Below are positions 45,258-53,266 of a stretch of 64,000 nt of DNA, one piece after another. The stretch lies in IMG/VR virus record IMGVR_UViG_3300021074_000002, positions 1-64,000 of that record. One strand, 5' to 3'. Below the pieces are notes generated by a model, which was given only the letters and a program-made list of their open reading frames with translations, was not told the origin of the DNA and searched no databases. Origin of the DNA: a virus. Each line of letters opens with the position of its first letter. Within the stretch, counting starts at the first letter, position 1. The translations under genes and the position numbers were made by a program.

Positions 45258-46553
45258 TTATGTAGCATAATAACATCTTGCTGGAGTAGTCATTGTAATC
45301 CAAGTAGGTCCATCCTGAACTAATGGAATTGGAGTATGATCTATCAATTCTGTTTCTTTTAATTCTTGGGATAACCATTCTTGTGTACCAATACAAATTG
45401 TAGCATAAACTTGACCATCGTTACCTACATATGTACTTGTTTCTCCTGGATTTAATATTGTAGAATCTTTTACTAAACGTATACCTAAACCAGTATCATA
45501 TGATGCCCCTCCAGTAGTAGTTACCTCTGGATTAAAATCATCGTAACTCATCGCATATTGACTTGGTCCATTTGGATCAGAACACCAAAGTATACCTATT
45601 TGTTTAATATTTGCAAATTCAGGAGTGCTATTACGATAGCCTGTTCCTCTACCATTAAATCCGTAAGTATTTAGACCGTTATTAGTATTCCAATAAATAG
45701 TACCTGATTCTTTTAATTGTATAGCAGCTGTAGCAGCTCCACCCACAGCTGTACATAATGCATCATATTCTAAATGAGTAGGAACATGCCAATCTGTATT
45801 AGCGATTGTAGGCAGAGCATAAGCATTATACAATCCAAATTCAGTAATTAGAAGTGTAGTGGTAGTGCTAGTAGTAGTGGTAGAAGTACTACTAGTAGTT
45901 GATGTACTTGTACTAGATGTAGAAGTAGAAGTACTTGTAGACGTTGATGTACTTGTACTAGATGTAGAAGTGCTTGTTGAACTACTTGTTGAACTACTTG
46001 TTGATGTTGAAGTACTAGTGCTTGTACTAGTAGAAGTACTAGTTGATGTCGAACTACTTGTAGAGGTTGATGATGTACTCGTACTTGTAGATGTACTAGT
46101 ACTTGTAGATGTGCTTGTAGATGTAGAAGTACTAGTTGATGTAGATGTACTAGTAGATGTAGAAGTGCTTGTTGTTGTACTTGTACTTGTTGATGTACTT
46201 GTACTTGTGCTGGTAGATGTACTAGTACTTGTTGATGTAGATGTAGATGTTGTTGTAGTGTTAGGAAATGTTGTTACTGTATGTGTAGATCCTGATGTAT
46301 ATCGTCTTACTTTACTGGCAATCATGGGAATTGTAAACTCTCCAGCATACTCAGGATTACAATATTTATATATTAAAATTCTTTGGTAGTTCAAAAGATC
46401 AAACATACCAGTGCTATCTATTTGTAGATTAAGCATAAAGATTGTATTGTTATATAATCTCTTTGCCATACTAGTTATAGTACAACTAATCTCTTCCAAT
46501 AGAGTAGGAATACTATCACACTCTATACAATTTGTAAGCCTTGGAGTTAGCAT
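45258..46553 (-). CDS. Appendage protein with Thr-Ser linker and permuted FISUMP domain (431 aa)
   Basis: An N-terminal ~95-residue base (CIECDSIPTLLEEISCTI; LYNNTIFMLNLQ), a Thr-Ser tract (about residues 100-245), then a Fibrobacter succinogenes major paralogous (FISUMP) domain. The elements are in altered order: first those normally C-terminal (GLYNAYALP, DWHVPTHLEYDAL, TYGFNGRGTGYRN, GLGIRLVKDS), then those normally N-terminal (YVGNDGQVYATICIGTQEWL, PTWITMTTPARCYY). The chain ends where the normal domain would run on into GxLYNWYAV, so it reads as a clean circular permutation. FISUMP domains are surface/adhesion modules in Bacteroidota and their phages. The start is 2 bp after the 34-aa zinc-ribbon gene. 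Confidence 0.8.
   Translation of the reverse strand: MLTPRLTNCIECDSIPTLLEEISCTITSMAKRLYNNTIFMLNLQIDSTGMFDLLNYQRILIYKYCNPEYAGEFTIPMIASKVRRYTSGSTHTVTTFPNTTTTSTSTSTSTSTSTSTSTSTSTSTSTTTSTSTSTSTSTSTSTSTSTSTSTSTSTSTSTSTSSTSTSSSTSTSTSTSTSTSTSTSTSSSTSSSTSTSTSSTSTSTSTSTSTSTSSTSTSTTSSTSTTTTSTTTTLLITEFGLYNAYALPTIANTDWHVPTHLEYDALCTAVGGAATAAIQLKESGTIYWNTNNGLNTYGFNGRGTGYRNSTPEFANIKQIGILWCSDPNGPSQYAMSYDDFNPEVTTTGGASYDTGLGIRLVKDSTILNPGETSTYVGNDGQVYATICIGTQEWLSQELKETELIDHTPIPLVQDGPTWITMTTPARCYYAT
45852..46262 (-). repeat. Thr-Ser coding repeat in the FISUMP appendage gene
   Basis: About 410 bp, the longest Thr-Ser tract in the window, coding for roughly 135 Thr/Ser residues. It is less regular than the muzzle minisatellite. 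Confidence 0.92.
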
Positions 46554-46555
46554 GA

Positions 46556-46660
46556 TTATTTATTGTTTTGTTGTGCTGCTGCATTACAAGCAGAACACAT
46601 ACCATTTACTAATTGGCATCCACAGCCCACACGTATATTACATATTTTACAAGTTGCCAT
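46556..46660 (-). CDS. 34-aa zinc-ribbon microprotein
   Basis: ATG at 46660-46658, TAA at 46558-46556, too short for usual gene cut-offs. The product is 34 aa with CKIC (residues 4-7), CGC (13-15) and CSAC (22-25), then a polar AAAQQNN tail, a compact Cys-rich layout that could bind one zinc. It is packed exactly between neighbours: 2 bp after the 188-aa gene's stop and 2 bp before the FISUMP gene's ATG, with no other frame using the space. That tight fit is the main evidence that it is expressed. Role unknown. A structural or regulatory zinc protein is possible. Confidence 0.65.
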   Translation of the reverse strand: MATCKICNIRVGCGCQLVNGMCSACNAAAQQNNK

Positions 46661-46662
46661 GA

Positions 46663-47229
46663 CTAATGAAAGTTAACAAGATAATTATTACCAGAGCATC
46701 CACAATTGTTATTTATGAACTGATCTAGCATCTTATTTGCCTGAGCATACAATTTGTTAGCTTCAACAATTGCACAGTTATTTGCTGCTGCTATAGCCCC
46801 AGAAATGAAGAAATAGATTGTAGTGAGATCAACCTTTGATTGCATCTTAATTGCCCTGTCACATTCCATCATATCAAGCTTCATAAATGCATTATCAAAC
46901 TTCTCCTGTAATTGTTCAACTCTCATAATAGATCTTTCTACATAATTCTCATATGCAGGAGCAACTGAGTATTTTATGAAATAAACACCATCAGGAAGAG
47001 GTAAGTAAGGATCTAGTGGAGAGGTTAGTTCTAATGTACTGGATGTATATACATTAAAATCCTGAGGAACAAATGGAAGAACTACAGAATTAAATCCAGG
47101 AACTGTTATCTCAATAGTAGGAGCACTTACAACAGGAGGATCTGTAGGATATACTGAAGCATCAGCTATTCCTAAAGTCTTAGTGTTATATGTAGGAACT
47201 ACAAGTATATCTAATTTAAGAGTTGTCAT
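46663..47229 (-). CDS. Conserved virion/appendage-associated protein (188 aa)
   Basis: I choose the ATG at 47229 (MTTLKLDILVVP), not 47286, because the 57 bp between are a perfect 11-bp terminator hairpin of the previous gene. The N-terminal half is beta-rich (PTIEITVPGFNSVVLPFVP; LPDGVYFIKYSVAP). The C-terminal half is helical (RSIMRVEQLQEKFDNAF; KVDLTTIYFFISGAIAAA) and ends in NNCGCSGNN. This two-part build recurs in Bacteroidota phage capsid/tail modules. The gene opens the appendage array. The function is not known. An adaptor holding appendages on the virion would fit. Confidence 0.55.
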   Translation of the reverse strand: MTTLKLDILVVPTYNTKTLGIADASVYPTDPPVVSAPTIEITVPGFNSVVLPFVPQDFNVYTSSTLELTSPLDPYLPLPDGVYFIKYSVAPAYENYVERSIMRVEQLQEKFDNAFMKLDMMECDRAIKMQSKVDLTTIYFFISGAIAAANNCAIVEANKLYAQANKMLDQFINNNCGCSGNNYLVNFH

Positions 47230-47245
47230 ATTATTTAAAATAAAT

Positions 47246-47286
47246 ATGCCAGAGGATCTTGAGTTTATCCTCTTTTCCTCTGGCAT
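47246..47286 (-). terminator. Intrinsic terminator after the 381-aa virion protein gene
   Basis: ATGCCAGAGGA...TCCTCTGGCAT, an 11-bp perfect stem with a 19-nt loop, followed on the minus strand by the T-rich tail ATTTATTTTAA. It starts 23 bp after the stop of the 381-aa gene. The stem contains an ATG that opens a false N-terminal extension of the next gene. Confidence 0.8.
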
Positions 47287-47309
47287 AGGTTTATATTTAG
47301 ACTCTTATA

Positions 47310-48455
47310 CTAGGCTCTTCCAGTAGTCGTAGTAGAAGTTGTAATACAAAGACTGTCATCAAGAACAGTACCAAGGGCAGCTTCTAATACAAGTTCAATA
47401 GCGGTAGCAGCTGCACTTCCTGAAATAGCAGCAATAATCACTGTGCTGTCTTCGATGATATAGTCACCCCAGGTTTCAGCAGATACATCCATATCTTTGA
47501 ACTTAATATAGTATGTATCATAAGCTGAATTGGCAGCAACCCAACTTTCAAAGTTAGGATTATAACCAGCAATCCTGTACAGATGTTTCAGGTAACCAGC
47601 TTGATAACTGTAGAAGTTCTTCTCAAGTTGAGCAATTTCTGCAGAAGTACCAGTGGCATAAGATGACTGCTGGGTGATAGTTGCCTCAGCAACGATGTTG
47701 CAGTTGTCATCAACAATGAAGTCAGCTGTAGTTGCAGGACCAGAATATACAAATGTTCTGAATCTCAACTTATCATATTCCCAAGGAAAAGCAGCGACAT
47801 CACAAGGTTGGCCATACTTAGTTAAAGGTTTCCCTTCGATACGAAGAATAGTTCCTCCTACATTTGTGAATGTGTAGAACTGGCTCAAACGAATGTTGTC
47901 TGGGTTTGTACCAGTGGTATCTCCACCTAAGAAGTCAGGAGCAGCAGCATTCAACTTAAGAATCAAAGCATCAATAAGATCACTCTCATCAACATTGATA
48001 CATGGGTTACCATCACAATCACAGCAAGGAGCCTGAACAGTTACTGAACGTGTAAAACCATTGAAATACAATGTCTCCAAGTAACTAGAGAATCCACGAA
48101 TTGTAAGAGTGACCACATCACCACATTTAACATTCCAATCAGTTACATCAGTAATCTGATTAATAGGAGTAGGACAACCAGAGACTTTGTACCATTCAAC
48201 TACATTGGTTTTGCAACCAGTTGTGGCACAGCCTTTGATTTTGTCAGAGCGTTTACTACCTTGCAGATACGTGTTTACACGACCTTGAGCAATGTAGAAA
48301 TAAGGAGCAGCAGCAATATTCATTGTAGTTGCTACAGCATAGGTGTTAAGAAAGATCCCCACTTGACCAGCAAGGAGATCTTGTGTAGAGTCAGAGCTAG
48401 GGAGGGTGTTCCCCACTGGCACTACGAACAGAGTAGTCTTTGAAAAATCAGACAT
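47310..48455 (-). CDS. Abundant virion protein candidate, Cys-rich (381 aa)
   Basis: Starts MSDFSKTTLFVVPVG after a purine-rich leader. Beta-rich with Cys clusters (KGCATTGCKTN; APCCDCDGNPC), and a short Thr-rich tail TTSTTTTGRA like a minimal Thr-Ser appendix. It is bracketed by its own leader and a strong terminator, so it is probably made in large amount, as capsid-decorating or major tail/head-fibre proteins are. Codon use is rich in C/G-ending codons compared with the appendage genes, as in the capsid gene, another sign of high expression. The exact virion position cannot be read from the sequence. An auxiliary capsid or similar protein is my best inference. Confidence 0.55.
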   Translation of the reverse strand: MSDFSKTTLFVVPVGNTLPSSDSTQDLLAGQVGIFLNTYAVATTMNIAAAPYFYIAQGRVNTYLQGSKRSDKIKGCATTGCKTNVVEWYKVSGCPTPINQITDVTDWNVKCGDVVTLTIRGFSSYLETLYFNGFTRSVTVQAPCCDCDGNPCINVDESDLIDALILKLNAAAPDFLGGDTTGTNPDNIRLSQFYTFTNVGGTILRIEGKPLTKYGQPCDVAAFPWEYDKLRFRTFVYSGPATTADFIVDDNCNIVAEATITQQSSYATGTSAEIAQLEKNFYSYQAGYLKHLYRIAGYNPNFESWVAANSAYDTYYIKFKDMDVSAETWGDYIIEDSTVIIAAISGSAAATAIELVLEAALGTVLDDSLCITTSTTTTGRA

Positions 48456-48494
48456 TTTGCGTAATTTTTAAATTTATAAAAAAAGAAAAGAACA

Positions 48495-49226
48495 TTATTC
48501 ATTTGTTTGTATCCTGAACTGAGCACTTTGAACTGCTGAAGCATTTTCTGTATACATTGCCAGATTTTGTACTGTCAAATCCAGAAGTTCATCTTCTAAG
48601 TAGTTTTTTAGTTCACAGTCTTGATTTGTAGAAGGAGTGCCATCAAATTTAACATACCCTACTTTATCTATGTATACAGGATATCGAACATACGATAAGT
48701 ATAAGGCAGTTGGTATGAAGGTTCCATCTGTAAATATTGCAAGTTCATTAGAAGAAATAAAGTTGAAAGTCTCTTGATATTCAAAGGAAGGTTTGTAATG
48801 ATCATTGTTCAGTAAAAACTGAAGATCTCCATGACCAGCCAGATCCCTGTTTATCCATATTCTTCTATTCTTACATCTACCTTTATCAGCCAATAAGTAA
48901 CTGTCTACATAGAACATGTAGGGTGGAAAGATGTTTACAATTGATGTTGTCCACTTGTGTAGTTCAGGATTGTCCAAAGTTAATAAAAGTGGATGATTTT
49001 CATACAATTCTATTAAATTTTGTAAGTCTTCATATCTTTTTTTAAAAGAGTCCATTCCAAGACCAGAAGCTGTTGGTGTGCCATCCATCTTCTGTTTGAT
49101 CAATTTGAGTTGAGCTTCGTTAAGAGCTAATATTTTATCCTCAAGTTGAATCTGCTGATGCTCATTAGTAGATAGCTTATTTAGTTTCTGGTCAATCTTA
49201 TATAATAAACTATCTACTTGTATCAT
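48495..49226 (-). CDS. Capsid-module structural protein (243 aa)
   Basis: A helical, coiled-coil N-terminus (YKIDQKLNKLSTNEHQQI; LEDKILALNEAQLKLIKQKM) followed by a mixed alpha/beta domain (WTTSIVNIFPPYMFYVDSYL, RRIWINRDLAGHGD, PTALYLSYVRYPVYIDK). The last segment is a typical connector-protein signature in phages of this group. It overlaps the 322-aa gene by 4 bp (ATGA). Position between capsid and connectors suggests a head-completion or ring protein. I cannot name the ring. Confidence 0.5.
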   Translation of the reverse strand: MIQVDSLLYKIDQKLNKLSTNEHQQIQLEDKILALNEAQLKLIKQKMDGTPTASGLGMDSFKKRYEDLQNLIELYENHPLLLTLDNPELHKWTTSIVNIFPPYMFYVDSYLLADKGRCKNRRIWINRDLAGHGDLQFLLNNDHYKPSFEYQETFNFISSNELAIFTDGTFIPTALYLSYVRYPVYIDKVGYVKFDGTPSTNQDCELKNYLEDELLDLTVQNLAMYTENASAVQSAQFRIQTNE

Positions 49227-50191
49227 ACTGCAGCTATTTTCTTAGTTTTTAACTTACCTTCTAAAATTATTAACTCATCTTGATGATCTTCATCTATGAG
49301 AAATCTTACAAGATCATCTTCATCTTTTGATATTTCAAACTCCCCTTCATACACTTTACCATTTGGTTTGATCCTATAGATAGAATGTGATACAGCTTGT
49401 TTAACAAGATCTTTTATATGGAGCAAGTCATCTTTCATATCAGCAAACCTAGAGAACACTTCAATTGGAGAGAGTCCCTGGTATTTACCAGTTTTGAATT
49501 CTGTTTGTTTAAGCACATTATCTACCAGATTGTATACAGAGTCTTCTTTTGAATCTTCTGTAACTGGTAGTCCCAGTAATCTTGCCACCTTACGTTTCTT
49601 CTCATTACTAAGTCCATCGAATTTTGCAATAGCCTTATTAACCAGTTGTTTCTTCTTGTATATAATAGCAGTTTCAATCTCGTCATCAGCTACATAATAT
49701 TGTGTATCTGCAGGATATTCACCACGTTCATACGCTTGAAGACTTGAAGCAATAGTAGGATGTACCCTAAGCCATGAAAAAGCTAATTCTTGAAAAGGAA
49801 CAGAGAGATCAAATATATTATCACCATCTATTAGTTTAACAAGTTGTACATGTTGTTGGTCTTCAGTAGAAGTTGATAATCCATAGTTCCAGAAAGTTGA
49901 ACGAGGACCTAGATCAATATCTCCAAGAGCTTCTTCAAGTCTTGCACGTAATGCTTTTACACGTTCTATTTCAAGTTCCTTTTCTAAAGGATCCCCAATT
50001 CGTCTGATGTAAGCAGCATCCACATCTAATCCTGTCCTATACTTACCATCTAGTTCCTTATAAGGAAATTTAAAAACTCCTGTTCCAGGAACTCTTGTCA
50101 TACCTCTAGCTGCAAGTCCACCTTGCATAGTTTGTAACTGAGAGTTGTTGTAATCTCTTTTGATTACTGAAATCTTGCCAATCTTGCCCAT
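49223..50191 (-). CDS. Capsid-module protein of unknown role (322 aa)
   Basis: Begins MGKIGKISVIKRDYNNSQLQ, then TRVPGTGVFKFPYKELDGKY. It has a Glu/Arg-rich helix (LEKELEIERVKALRARLEEA), and a C-terminal part with a DSVYNLVDNVLKQ ... RIKPNGKVYEGEFEISKDED segment. No enzyme motif. It is the first gene after the capsid gene's hairpin and overlaps the 243-aa gene by 4 bp. Proteins of this size and position are conserved in crAss-like capsid modules, where a minor structural role is usual. That is family context, not a sequence-proven function. Confidence 0.45.
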   Translation of the reverse strand: MGKIGKISVIKRDYNNSQLQTMQGGLAARGMTRVPGTGVFKFPYKELDGKYRTGLDVDAAYIRRIGDPLEKELEIERVKALRARLEEALGDIDLGPRSTFWNYGLSTSTEDQQHVQLVKLIDGDNIFDLSVPFQELAFSWLRVHPTIASSLQAYERGEYPADTQYYVADDEIETAIIYKKKQLVNKAIAKFDGLSNEKKRKVARLLGLPVTEDSKEDSVYNLVDNVLKQTEFKTGKYQGLSPIEVFSRFADMKDDLLHIKDLVKQAVSHSIYRIKPNGKVYEGEFEISKDEDDLVRFLIDEDHQDELIILEGKLKTKKIAAV

Positions 50192-50271
50192 ACGTAGTTT
50201 TATTATGTTGGTTTAACCAGTGAGATGTGGAGAACGAACTCCTCTAAGCTTTTACCTTATCATCCCTATTT

Positions 50272-50316
50272 TTCAAGAAGAGTTCCCTTAGCAATCTAAG
50301 GGAGTCTCTTCAAGAA
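50272..50316 (-). terminator. Terminator-like / processing hairpin after the capsid gene
   Basis: TCCCTTAG-CAAT-CTAAGGGA (8 bp, 4-nt loop), extended across a 1x2 bulge by GAAGAG/CTCTTC and then TTC/GAA. It stands 31-75 bp after the capsid gene's stop. No clean T run follows on the minus strand, so it may be a partial terminator or an RNA-stability element instead. Confidence 0.55.
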
Positions 50317-50346
50317 AATCACAAATATATGAACCAAAAAAGAATC

Positions 50347-51909
50347 CTAGAACTGTGGTACTTCTTCAATCAAGACTGTACGAGACAAATCTTCAATGAA
50401 TACATCACAACGGTCTTTCATCCAGATCTCGTATCCTGGGAATTTGTTAGCAGAACTCATACCCTGAGATTTAGCAAAACCTAAGTGGTGACGAGTACCA
50501 TCGATATAACCCCAAGTCATAGAAGGAGCACCTTTGAGTCTTACTTCTCTGATGTTATTCACCATTGAACCATCGCTCATAGGAGATACATCAAATACCA
50601 TAAAGACAGGAGTACTTTTCTTATTCTGACCAAACTCAAGATTGGTTTGTGGCAGATCAAGTTCTTTCAAGTGGATCAGTTCAATACGACCAGTTTCACG
50701 AGTAACCATTGCATCGAATGCAAAGTTATATGTGATGTGTTGGCCTTCTCCCTGCATGTAACGATTTCCAGAATCAGCCATGAATGTCAGACCACTGTTG
50801 AGAGCGTCATTCTTCAAAGCCTGTTGGAATACATCAAACCCAGCTTCATTGGTGTACATTTTGACCCTACGATCTTTAACATCCACCCTTCTATAGAAGA
50901 GATCACCAAATACAGAACGAAGTAAGTTAGCACTAAACTCACCACGATTGTAAGGAGTATAGTTACCATTGAAACGCATACGATGATAAACACCAGCAGA
51001 TGTACGTTTCAATTCTTGCTTGCTACCAGCTGTTTTAACAGTACCTGGTTTAGACCAGATCATACGTTTAACTTTCAACTCAAGCATTGATTTACGCATC
51101 CAGAACTCAATAAATGGCTCCCATTTAACATCGTTCCTTGTGAGTGGAAGTTGATTCCTGCGCTGAGGAGCATAAACCAAGATATCAAGAGGTTTTCCTG
51201 ATGCATCTCTCATAGTCCTATCATCAGCCCACTCAGTAATTTTGTGCTCATATCCATATGCAGAACCAAGAGATTCAAACATAGTGATCTGCTCACCCAA
51301 ACGAGGAAGACCTAAAAGGTTCTGATCGAATTCACCAATAGCTGCATCAACAAGTTCCAGCTCAAGACCAACTTTCAGGAATGTGGAAGTTACAAAGTCT
51401 ACGATAGGATTGTCAGATACAAGTGTGAACGAATAAAGATACCCTGCATTCCAAGGAACTGGATCTTTAATAACGTAGAAACGAGGGCCATACTGACGAG
51501 AACCTACAGCAACAATAGCGTTCTGAGAGAACTCATTAGTATCTAAGATTAATGAAAATTCCTGTCCATCAATACCTACCTTACCATTGTCCATTGTGTT
51601 CTGTGTAGACAGAGGAATGTCAATGATTTTAGGAAATTTGTAAGGAACAGCAATTTGCCATTTCCAAGCATCACTATTATTATCGATATAATAAGGTGTG
51701 CTTTTGTTGATCATGTCCAGGAAGTCATTACTGTACAAAGAACTCTGAGTGTACAAAGAGATGATCTTCTTGTCATAGTCAGCAGGTTCTGTGCTGTGAA
51801 ATGATTCCAGGTGGTTCGTGTCAGTAAGTTTACCAACAGCTCGCTTATCCATTGAAGCGATACGAGCATACGTGAATCCAGTTACTCCTGGGATTGTTTG
51901 AATAGGCAT
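50347..51909 (-). CDS. Major capsid protein (520 aa)
   Basis: Length and landmarks fit the crAss-like HK97-fold major capsid protein: start MPIQTIPGVTGFTYARIASM, TPYYIDNNSDAWKWQIAVPY, SFTLVSDNPIVDF, EQITMFESLGSAYGYEH, and a C-terminal half with WEPFIEFWMRKSMLELKVKR, FRDLF-like RSVFGDLFYRRVD, SSANKFPGYEIWMKDR. It lies after the scaffold-like gene (20 bp) and before a large hairpin. Its codon choice (many C-ending codons) differs from the A/T-ending preference of the appendage and cargo genes, consistent with high expression. Hexamers/pentamers of this protein form the shell. Confidence 0.92.
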   Translation of the reverse strand: MPIQTIPGVTGFTYARIASMDKRAVGKLTDTNHLESFHSTEPADYDKKIISLYTQSSLYSNDFLDMINKSTPYYIDNNSDAWKWQIAVPYKFPKIIDIPLSTQNTMDNGKVGIDGQEFSLILDTNEFSQNAIVAVGSRQYGPRFYVIKDPVPWNAGYLYSFTLVSDNPIVDFVTSTFLKVGLELELVDAAIGEFDQNLLGLPRLGEQITMFESLGSAYGYEHKITEWADDRTMRDASGKPLDILVYAPQRRNQLPLTRNDVKWEPFIEFWMRKSMLELKVKRMIWSKPGTVKTAGSKQELKRTSAGVYHRMRFNGNYTPYNRGEFSANLLRSVFGDLFYRRVDVKDRRVKMYTNEAGFDVFQQALKNDALNSGLTFMADSGNRYMQGEGQHITYNFAFDAMVTRETGRIELIHLKELDLPQTNLEFGQNKKSTPVFMVFDVSPMSDGSMVNNIREVRLKGAPSMTWGYIDGTRHHLGFAKSQGMSSANKFPGYEIWMKDRCDVFIEDLSRTVLIEEVPQF

Positions 51910-51929
51910 TGTGTAAAATTTTTAATTAA

Positions 51930-53138
51930 TTATTGAAACCATGAATTAGCTTTACCTTGAACAGGTTTTTCTTTCGTTGTCTGTCTTGCAAACTCTGTAA
52001 ACAACTTATCAGACTTCTTAGTTACGCCTGATTGTTGAATAGTGGATAACGTAGGATCTTTTTCAAGGAGCTTAAGAAGCAATGCAACCTTTATTTTTTG
52101 TGCATGGTTCTCAGGTCTTTTCATTTCTAAGATGGCACGATCAAAATCTGTTAAGGTTTCACCCGATGCTGTCTTATATTTATCAACCAGGAGGAAGTCT
52201 TGTAGTTCATTTACTAATTTGGGATTGATGGGGATACCATCAAACTCTTTAGTTTTCAGTTTCTCTTGAAGAATGGTATTGACATTCTGGATGTACTGAT
52301 TTTTAATTGCATTTTTTTGTTGTAATTCTTGCCCTGCTTGTTGTTCTAGTTCTTGAAGTTTCACTGCTTCTCGTTTTACCAAGACTTTGTGATGCTTTGC
52401 AGCTACTGTTTCAAGATCACCATAATTCTTAAGTCTGTCAACTTCTGTTGTAACATCTTCAGGTTCAAACCCTTGATCAGTTAACGCTTGTCTCATTACA
52501 GCTACTTGATTGTCTTCAACAGATAGATCAAGTTCAGCAAAATTTACTATTTTATTATATGTTCCAAAATATTCTTTTGGATCCACACCATTCACATATA
52601 TGGCATTGAATGCTTTCTGATAATCTTCTCCAAATTGACCAATGAAGTTGTTAACAATTTCTCCTGCACCTTTCTGTTTTTCAGTTTTAAACCTTTCCAG
52701 AAATTCTTCAGGAGTCTTGATCTCAACATCTTCAACACCTTCTTCATTTGTAAATACCCCAAGTCTTAATAAGTCTCGTGATAATGCACTAAATTGAGAA
52801 GTGGGAGTGTCATCATCCTCCTCTTCTTCTTCATTGACCTTTTCTTCTTTAATAGGTTCTGTCTTAGTCTCTTCAGATTCTTCTAAAAATCCTGCAATAA
52901 GATCTTGATCAACAACCTCTTCTTCTGGTTCTTTGGGAATCACTGTCTTTGGTGCAGCTTTTTTAGAAGTAGGAGCAACAGGTTCTACTTCTTTTACAAT
53001 TGGTTCAAGATCCTCAGGATTAGATGTTGCTGTTTCAGATCCAAGAAGATCACTTAAAAGTTCTGCATTTCCCATTCCCATCTCCATAGTATTTTCAATA
53101 CCAAAGTTGAATGATGGACTATCAAAATTATCTGCCAT
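51930..53138 (-). CDS. Acidic scaffold / capsid-assembly protein (402 aa)
   Basis: Very acidic N-terminal third with Glu/Pro runs (EPEEEVVDQDLIAGFLEESE; VNEEEEEDDDTPT), then helices (PEEFLERFKTEKQKGAGEI; VAAKHHKVLVKREAVKLQEL; Gln-rich QAGQELQQKNA) and a C-terminal KKSDKLFTEFARQ. This composition and the position between portal and capsid genes are typical of phage scaffolding proteins, and a similar acidic protein precedes the capsid gene in crAss-like genomes. No protease motif is visible. The 128-bp gap upstream, after the portal, is AT-rich with no clear promoter. Confidence 0.68.
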   Translation of the reverse strand: MADNFDSPSFNFGIENTMEMGMGNAELLSDLLGSETATSNPEDLEPIVKEVEPVAPTSKKAAPKTVIPKEPEEEVVDQDLIAGFLEESEETKTEPIKEEKVNEEEEEDDDTPTSQFSALSRDLLRLGVFTNEEGVEDVEIKTPEEFLERFKTEKQKGAGEIVNNFIGQFGEDYQKAFNAIYVNGVDPKEYFGTYNKIVNFAELDLSVEDNQVAVMRQALTDQGFEPEDVTTEVDRLKNYGDLETVAAKHHKVLVKREAVKLQELEQQAGQELQQKNAIKNQYIQNVNTILQEKLKTKEFDGIPINPKLVNELQDFLLVDKYKTASGETLTDFDRAILEMKRPENHAQKIKVALLLKLLEKDPTLSTIQQSGVTKKSDKLFTEFARQTTKEKPVQGKANSWFQ

Positions 53139-53266
53139 ATGTAGTTTATTATGTGGTTATAGAGTAAAAGTAAATTAAAGATCATTAGAATACAACATAT
53201 TTTAGCATATTTTATAAACTTTTGTACATAATATAGCTTTAATATTTGCCTTTTTAATTAAATTGA

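Noticed and set aside
34761-46389. Val-Leu-rich and Gln-His-rich open frames over the Thr-Ser tracts (for example 34761-35132, 43104-43502, 45859-46389)
   Set aside because: Low-complexity shadows of the Thr-Ser coding repeat. They do not extend into flanking sequence with protein-like character.
47230-47286. N-terminal extension (MPEEKRINSR...) of the 188-aa protein
   Set aside because: It is encoded by a perfect 11-bp terminator hairpin of the previous gene.
50322-50329. TATATTTG promoter box on the minus strand after the capsid gene
   Set aside because: Matches TAnnTTTG but has no -33 TTG at the right distance and would fire directly into the large hairpin. Chance in an AT-rich spacer is likely.
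53139-53266. Promoter between portal and scaffold genes
   Set aside because: No TAnnTTTG is found in the gap. The one match (TAATTTTG) lies inside the start of the scaffold gene.
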